A DNA stretch of 64,000 nucleotides from Vanessa cardui (taxonomy: Eukaryota; Arthropoda; Insecta; Lepidoptera; Nymphalidae). A model generated the notes under the pieces. The model saw only the letters and a program-made list of their open reading frames with translations, had not been told where the DNA came from and did no database searches. This document shows positions 23,801 to 32,800 of this stretch, one piece after another. How positions within the stretch are numbered: the first letter of the stretch is position 1; each line of letters starts with the position of its first letter. The stretch covers positions 7,440,001-7,504,000 of the forward strand of contig NC_061127.1 of assembly GCF_905220365.1 (NCBI RefSeq), read 5' to 3'. Both the position numbers and the translations under genes were made by a program.

Positions 23801-26800
23801 AAGGTAAAAAAAGGCACGGGCATCTGCGAGCCTGTGGATGTTGTAATTTAAATAAAGAAAAAAAAAAGGCTCATCAAGGTGGCTACCGCTTAATACATTC
23901 CCGAAGTGTATTTGTGATATCCGGCTCGAAGGACCAATATTTGTTTTCATCGTTTATTTATTTTATAACAGGTCGACCTTAGATCTACTTTAAACAAGTA
24001 ATATATATTAATGTGAAAGTAACTTTGTTTGCCTGTCGCTCATTCACGACGAAACCGCTGAACCGAATTTGATGAAATTTGTTTTAAAGCAAACTTGAAC
24101 TCCATGTATGGACATAGGCTACTTTTTTGTCTCACACACCAACACTGCATCTAAAACATATGCGAAGCTGCGCGCGACTACTAGTTCCTAAATATAACAG
24201 GAGTATCTGAAGTTAAACCATTTAATTTTTTATACCAATAGACACTTGATTTAGTTTTTCCTGATTCATATAATAATTATCTGTTATGTTTCCAAAACTT
24301 TTTAACATACGTAGCAATCGGCTGAAGATTTCAAGCGTCGGAGTGGTAGTCGACGTGGTGAGTTCCGGGCGGCGGGTCGCAACAGGCGTCGCGGTACCGC
24401 TAGCGAGTCTTGCGACTATTTGGTGAAGCGTCCGGCGGAGAGACGGCGCACGGACCCGCTCGTAACGCTGTCGTCACTGCTGGAAGATGTGCTCAATCAT
24501 ATGCGACATCTGCCGGATGTACAACCTTTCCTATTCCCTGTTAACCCTAAGGTAATTCTGATGTTATGGTAGCGTATTTTGTTAGAAGATCTTGAAATCT
24601 TTTTTTTTATGGTATAGGTTGGCAACGAGCATATGGGCCACCTGATGGTAAGTGGTCATCACCCATAGACAATGACGCTGTAAGAAATATTAACTATTCC
24701 TTACATCGTCAATGTGCCACCAACCTTGGGAACTAAGATGTTATGTCCCTTGTGCCTGTAGTTACACTGGCTCACTCATCCTTCAAACCGGAACACAACA
24801 ATACTGAGTACTGTTATTTGGCGGTAGAGTAACTGATGAGTGGGTGGTACCTACCCAGACGGGCTTGCACAAAGCCCTACCACCAAGTATCTCAAGAGTT
24901 AACTAGAAAGTGGAGGTTCTGAGCAAAATTTTTACTACCTCCTCGTTAAACGCTTTGCAGTCTTGGATGTTTTTAACTGTTTTTGTTATTTTTTATGATT
25001 TTTTAAGGAAACGCCTTCTCCCATATATACGTTCCACTCATATTATTAACTGATTTATAGAATGTAGACAAATTTTGATATATTTTGGTCATAATCCCAA
25101 TTCACGTTTGTTTTTTCTTGCAGCTAGTTGCAGACTATTATAGAATTGTTTCTCGACCAATGGATCTGCAGACGATCAGGGATAATTTGAGGCAGAAACA
25201 CTACCAGAGTCGTGAGGAATTCTTGGCTGACGTCAATCAGATTGTTGAGAATTCGAATCTATATAACGGTAAGTTCACTTATAGTTGAATAATTATACAT
25301 ATACTAGAGGATCGCTCGCGAAACATCTCATTAATACAAAACTTTATTTTAGGAATTTCGACAACTTTGACAGGTTTTACTTGGATTTGATTTTATTATA
25401 AACTGCAAGTCACTTATTCTTATTTTAGCGCCTAAATATTGAAACTTTACTAAAAGAAAAAATATATGTCAAATAGTTCAGTTGGAATTGGATTTAGTCA
25501 ATAACAATTTACTTTACGTTTTTATTTTTTATTTTTTTCTTATAAAACGGCTCTCTATTTTTATCTAATTTAGGCTAGTGACATTTTCCTTCTTCTCAAA
25601 TTAATTTTAAATTATTTATTAAATTTTTCTTTTTATCTCTTTTCTGCACAATTACGGCTGGAGCTCTGTAAAATGAGACATTAACGGCTTTTTATGTGCA
25701 GCTATAGACCCATAATGTCCCCATGGGACAAAAATTGACATACGCTATTTAATATATAAGATATATATTCCATCATAATAGTAATAGCCTTTTTTTTAAA
25801 TCTCCTAATAAGTAATAATAAATTTAAACTTAAACTAACCAATACTAACTGTTAACTAAATAAAGTATTTGAACTAATATCTGTTTCTTGGTTATCATTT
25901 GTAGATCTATTTGCCAGTCCTTCAACCTTTACCACTCATCCCTTTCTCCAGCCACTCTGTTCCACATGTTTCCTACCACTTGTCTGATGTCGTCATCCCA
26001 CCTTTTCTGCGGTCTACCTCTCTTCTTATTGCCTTTTCTGGGGTACCACCGTGTCACTCTTGCTCCATTTGTCGTGTCCTCTTATCAAGTGGCCAGCCCA
26101 CCTCCATTGAAGTCTTTCATGTATTCCTTCACACAGTTTTAATTATATATCTGGTTATAATGTTACAGTGTTAGTAGAATTAGACTAAAGTTGATATAAA
26201 ATCATAATAATTTCAATATTAACTTAAGGTCCTACAAGTAGCCTGACGGTCGCCGCGCAGCGTATGATGCAAAGATGTTTTGAAAAGCTCGCCGAGAAAG
26301 AGGAGCAATTCATGAAGTTGGAGAAACAGATCAATCCCTTACTCGACGACAATGATCAGGTAAGGTTATATTTAACTGAAGTTTTTCTTCTACCAACCGT
26401 CTAGTTATGCTGACCGTAGAGTTGAAGAAGTGAGTAGAGTATAGTACACAACTTAGATGTAGCATCGGCAAAATTCGTAAAACCGATCACATTCAATTGA
26501 GAACGCTATCCCAACAACAACAGCCTGTAAATTCACACTGTAAAAGCCTCCTCTCCCTTTGAGGAGAAGGTTTGGAACATATTCCACCACGCTGTTCCAA
26601 TGCGGGTTGGTGGAATACATGTGGCAGAATTTCTATGAAATTTGTCACATCCAAGTTTCCTCACGATATTTTCCTTCACTGCTGAGCACGAGATGAATTA
26701 TAAAGACAAATAAAGCACATAAATCAGCGGTGCTTGCCTGGGTTTGAACCCGACTCTTATTATAAACGCTATCCCAAATTATCAATATTTATTTCTCATA

Positions 26801-29800
26801 CCAATATGATCTTTACACTAATGTAATAAGTTGTAATATCATATGACCTATGACATATAAAATATTCCCCAATTTGACACGTCGATTTACAAGTACTTGC
26901 TTTCTCGAGTTGAACTGACGTGAGAATCTATAGCGACGAATAGCGTCGAATGGCGCGATAGGGAGCTATTTCTATTGGTCGTGTAAATCGGCAGTAATCG
27001 GTTTTATTTTCATTTCATTGCATTTTCAGATGTTACATCTAATTTGTGTCGTACTATAAGTATAACACATCAACAACACTTTACCATATTTTTTTTAATG
27101 AAATATGATTTGTGATAAAATATATGCTATTGTTTAAACTAATTTAATTTAAAAAGTAGTTTTTCTATACAAGATAATTTCTTTGTCCATTGTAGTGTGA
27201 CAATTCTTTAATCAAAATCAAAACAAACATTATTCGAATTGTCTTTTAACAATTAAGTGAAGTTACCACCGGTTTGGAAAGTCGATTCTACCGAGAGGAA
27301 CCGGCAAGAAACTCAGTAGTTACTCTTTTTTAACATTTAAAAAATACAATCATATTAGTTAAATACAATTATGTATGTATGTAATGTATCCTGCCTGGAA
27401 GTCAACAGATATCGAATGACAAAGTTTTAAGTGAGTTTAATAATTTTTAAAAGGTCGCGCTGTCGTTTATCTTTGAAAATCTTCTGACAACGAAACTGAA
27501 AGTGATGCCGGAGGCGTGGCCGTTCTTGAAGCCCGTCAACAAAAAACAAGTTAAGGACTATTACAATGTTATCAAGAAACCAATTGATATGGAGACAATT
27601 GGCAAAAAGATTCAAGGTATTTCTTTCTTACAGATATTTTTTTATAATTTATTAACGACGTATACCGCCTTTGAACGGGTGTATATTCTTAAAAAAGAAA
27701 ATGATAAGATACAATTGACGACCTCCATGGTCGAGTGGTGTGTACACCGGTTTTCATGGGTACGCCACGCTGAGGTCCCGGGTTCGATTCCCGGCCGAGT
27801 CTATGTTGTCTTGGGTCTGGGTGTTTATGATACCGTCGTTACTTCTGATTTCATACAAATCAGTACATTGGGATCAGAGTAATGTATGTGATATTGTCTC
27901 ATATTTATTTATAAAATTATTTTTTCGCAGACCTACAGGTTATAGCGAACAGGAATAATGTAACTGAAATAATATTTAGAATTAGATCTCTTGGTTCTCT
28001 CAATGGTATTTACTAAGTGAAATTCATCATTGAATAGGGGGCCAGTAGGTTTTGTTGTCTATAAGTGGATACCCCCTTTTCATTATTCTACGTTAAGTGT
28101 CCATTTGGTTAAACCGTTAAACCGTATAGCATAAATATCAAGCCCGATTTTTTTTCAAAATTCGACGACTATTCCTGAATAAAAAAATAGCCTGTTTTTT
28201 TTATATTAATAAATCAATATGTATAGTTGACAAACTATACAAATATATATTTTAATTTATAAACGTGTGTGTTTATTTAGCGCACAAATATCACAGTCGG
28301 GAGGAATTTCTACGAGACATACAGTTGTTGGTGGATAACTGCCGCGCATACAACGGCATCAATTCGCAGTTTACGCGACAAGCCGAGGCCGTGCTTAAAG
28401 TGACGCAGGAGGCTTTAGAACAGGTGAGTTATTATTATATCAATTTCGCTAATAGATTAATTAAGGAAATCTTAATTAAATGGAAATTTTGATGAACAAT
28501 GAACACTGTACAAAAAGTCTTTCTTACTTTTGAAATTGTCATTTGGAGTGATAATGATGTACTACAAATAGATTTTGGATATTTTGTAGTGCTATCAGAT
28601 ATTCAGCTCATTTTCGAAATATGTAAGAAAAGTCAGCAGAAGTTCGAGCGTTGGACCAATTGCCTATGTACTTTCCGAGCCTGGCAAATACAGGATTTAT
28701 CAAACATTTTCATAGAAACGTCGTTACTATTCCAAATATTATAGTATATATTTAAATTGGATGTTATCGAGAAAATATATCAGGAATTAAAAATATCCAA
28801 TGTTCTATGAATTCAAATTATCGTCTCCTATGCTTTGAGTCGAGATGGCCCAGTGGTTAGAACGCGTGCATCTTAACCGATGATTGCGGGTTCAAACCCA
28901 GGCAAGCACCGCTGATTCATGTGCTTAATTTGTCTTTATAATTCATGTCGTGCTCAGCGGTGAACATCGTGAGGAAACCTGCATGTGATAAATTTCATAG
29001 AAATTCAGCCACATGTGTATTCCACCAACCCGCATTGGAACAGCGTGGTGGAATATGTTCCAAACCTTCTCCTCAAAGGGAGAGGAGGCCTTTAACCCAG
29101 CAGTGGGAATTTACAGGCTGTTGTTGTTGTTGTTCGTCTATGCTTTAATTCTAATTTGTAACACCTGCTCGTAACCAGTTCGACGAGCACGTCAGTCAGC
29201 TTGAAGCGAACATCGTGCGCGTGCAGCAGAAGATGCTGGAAGACGCGGAGAACTCTGACCTCGACGACGAGCTGCAGCCGCAGCCGGACGAGAAGCGAGG
29301 CCGCGGCCGCCCGCGCAAGCAGAAGGCGCTCGCCTCCACCTCCACCGACGGTGAGAACCACTACACTAGAAACTTCTAGAAACTTCTAGAAACAAGAGAT
29401 GTTATTTGGTGACTCATTACAGTTGTTGTACTGAATAAACATTAAAAATAGCCTGCAGTAAATTGATAGAAAGCGCTATAGTTAAAGTAAAGTAAAGTAA
29501 CAGCCTGTAATTTCCAACTGCTGAGATAAGGCCGCCTCTTCCATTAAGGAGAGTGCTTGGAACATATTCCGCCACGCTGTTCCAATGCGGGTTAGTGGAA
29601 TGCACATGTGACAGAATTTCGATGAAATTAGACACATGAAGGTTTCCTCACGATGTTTTCCTTCACCGCCGAGAACGAGATGAATTATAACACAAATTAA
29701 GCACATATATAAAGTGGTGCTTGCCTGGGTTTGAACCCGCAATCATCGGTTAAGATGCACGCGTTCGAACCACTGGGCCATCTCAGCTCTGCGCTATAGT

Positions 29801-32800
29801 TGCATAATAAATATTTTTCTCTAATAATTATTTGTTGTTTTTTCTCAGACGCAACACCAAGGAAACGCGGTCGACCGAAGAAGGACCAAAATAGTCTTGT
29901 CGATGGTAAGGATTTTTTTTCGCGCTACTGAAAAAAAATGTTGTTAATTATTTATTGGGTGACTCATATTTTTTATCAATCCCTAATTGGTAAGTTTAAC
30001 ATAACAGTTTTATATTACATAATATTTAACATTTAATTAGTAATTTAAAAAAAAATATGTTATTAGAAACGAGAAATTTATCATAATTTCTTGAGGATAC
30101 TGTTGAATTCGGTGTTAACCAAAGCGAGGCAAAGCACAACTATATATGCGAACTTTTAACATTTTAACTTTTATGTTATACTAATAAACATAGGGTGCTA
30201 TTTTCACTTAGAAGTGTGTGATGTGTATGTGTGTCTCGATACGTACGCCCGTGTAGATGTTTTCTAGCAAGAACGTTATATTTGAAATAAAACTACTACT
30301 ACAGCGTTCGTGGTCACGGGTAGACAGTCTACCTGTGAATTGCTCGAAACGTCGGGATGATAAAAATAATTAATATACGCGATTTAAATCCGTTAAAACT
30401 AGTTTTTAATGTGTAATAATCGCGAAAATCTAAGACAACATAACGTTATATTTGCAGACTTACAGTATTCAGACAGCGGCAGCTCAGGACTCGAAGAAGT
30501 GGAACAGAAATTCGCAGCTGAAGCGATGGTACAACTATCCGTGCGTCCAGGTGAGGATTTACTGGAAATATTTTCGGAAAAAATACATTTTCGAAATTTA
30601 AATGTAATTTAATTAGATCGCTCAATGGAAAAAAATTACATCGTTAGGTATCCTGCAATTGTCACAAGAATATTTGTCACAATAAACCCGAAATGCAATT
30701 GAAAAGCGCTGCGAATTAGATGGTTAATTTGATTTAATCGATTTATTTAAAAAAATATATACATTTTATGTAAGATTTTAAATTAACGTGGTTACTTTTA
30801 TTATTACTAACAAGACATTCGTAGATAATGTCGAAATATCGAACTCCAACGAATAAAAATAAAAAACATGGTAAATATCCCGAAATCAACAATCTTAGTA
30901 ATATACATTTTAACTTTTTTACTTGGTGGCAGTAGTTATACTAGTCCTACCCAGATGGTAGGTACACCCGTTCAATATATGTTGTGTTCCGGTTTTGAAA
31001 GTTAAGTAAGTACTACTGTACTATTGTAAGAACAAGTATTATTTATATTTCCTACAATACCAGTATATGTGCCAGAGGTGACCATCAGATCCATTTGTCA
31101 GATTGCCTACCTAAACGACACCAAAAAGTGGTTCGCCTATATGGTCGACTGATACTCAGTGTGTCTTGATAAAGTTTAGCATTTATATATATCTTATTTA
31201 TTTATTTAATTGGAGAACATACAGCCGTTAATAAACAAAATAACAAATACTTAGTAACTATTAGGCCAATAACAGTTCTCACATATAGCATTAAAGAGAC
31301 TGTGAATGGAAAAAATACCAAAAATAATAACAATAATACACATAAAACTAAGTATCATTATAAAAAAAGAACCGCCAATGAGACCACATGTTAAAAAATA
31401 AAAAAAATAAAAAATAACTATGTCTTTGCAGACATTTCTGTCATGTATCGCTCAACATTATTATGCTTTCTGCAGAAAACATCAAAATCTTCACAAACTT
31501 CGATAGGCTCATTAAGACTAGCAGACGCTCTTATCGGGAAAGAATTCTGATAAGAATCTTAAAGATTCTTAATAACATTATGTCGTTTTCAGATGAAGAT
31601 GCACCGAGCGAGCCAAGCTTTGACACGTCAGAGTTCCTCATCAAACGCGAAGTGCCGGACGAGCCTCCGCAGATGTCAGACGACCTCGTCGACTTGGATC
31701 AGCATAGCAGAGACTATATCTACCCTGCTGTCGTAAAGGTAAACAGATTAATAGTTATATATATTGACACGTACATACAAGCCTTATATAAATGTACTTA
31801 TATCATTCGTATCATATAATAATAAAAATTGATGAACAAAAATATAAGCCCTTTAAACGCCATTTGAATGTTTTTTATGGTTAGGTTAGCGGACGAGCGT
31901 ATGGGCCACCTGATGGTAAGTGGTCACCATTAACCATAGACAATGACGCTGTAAGAAATATTAACTATTCCTTACATCGTCAATGCGCCACCAACCTTGG
32001 GAACTAAGATGTTATGTCCCTTGTGCCTGTAGTTACACTGGCTCACTCACCCTTCAAACCGGAACACAACAATACTGAGTACTGTTGTTTGGCGGTAGAA
32101 TAACTGATGAGTGGGTGGCACCTACCCAAACAGGCTTACACAAAGCCCTACAACCTAGAGAATGTGATTTAAATTTAAAAAAATACCTTTACAGGAGGAG
32201 CCGATCGAACCAGACATGAACATGGATGTCCCGATGTTGGACAATGTACCGGGAGAGCATCCGCAGTTCAAAGAAGAACCGCTCGAGAATTGGCAGGTTT
32301 GTTATAGAGTTAAAATAAATCTTGAACATGTAATATAGACTTAATACTTATTTATTACTGATAAGTTATGGCCTCTTATTGGCCGTTCGAATTTTAAAAA
32401 TAGCAAACAAAATTCAAGAAAAGATAAATTCGATTTTTTATTGCGTTGACGGACCATGACTACCTGTTTGTAAGTGGTTACCACCTCCCAGAGATAATGA
32501 CGCTGTTAATAATATTAACCATTCATTACATCGCCAATGCGCCACCAAACTTTGGAACTAAAATGTTTTGTCCCGTGCACTTGTTGTTTCTCTGGCTCAT
32601 TCACTTTACTAAATATTCTACAGAATTTGTTTATTCACGACATCACATAAGAAACATCTTAAATTCTTATCAGTGTTTCTTTACTGTATTGTCCATGTAT
32701 TATATACAAAAACTTCCTTCCAATCACTGTATCTATTAAAAAGACCGCATCAAATTTCGTTGCGTAATTTTAAAGATCTAAGCATATATAGGGACAGTCA

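Noticed and set aside
29092..29389. Ser/Arg-rich and Val-rich frames around exon 30
   Set aside because: Shadows of the GC-rich AT-hook exon in other frames.
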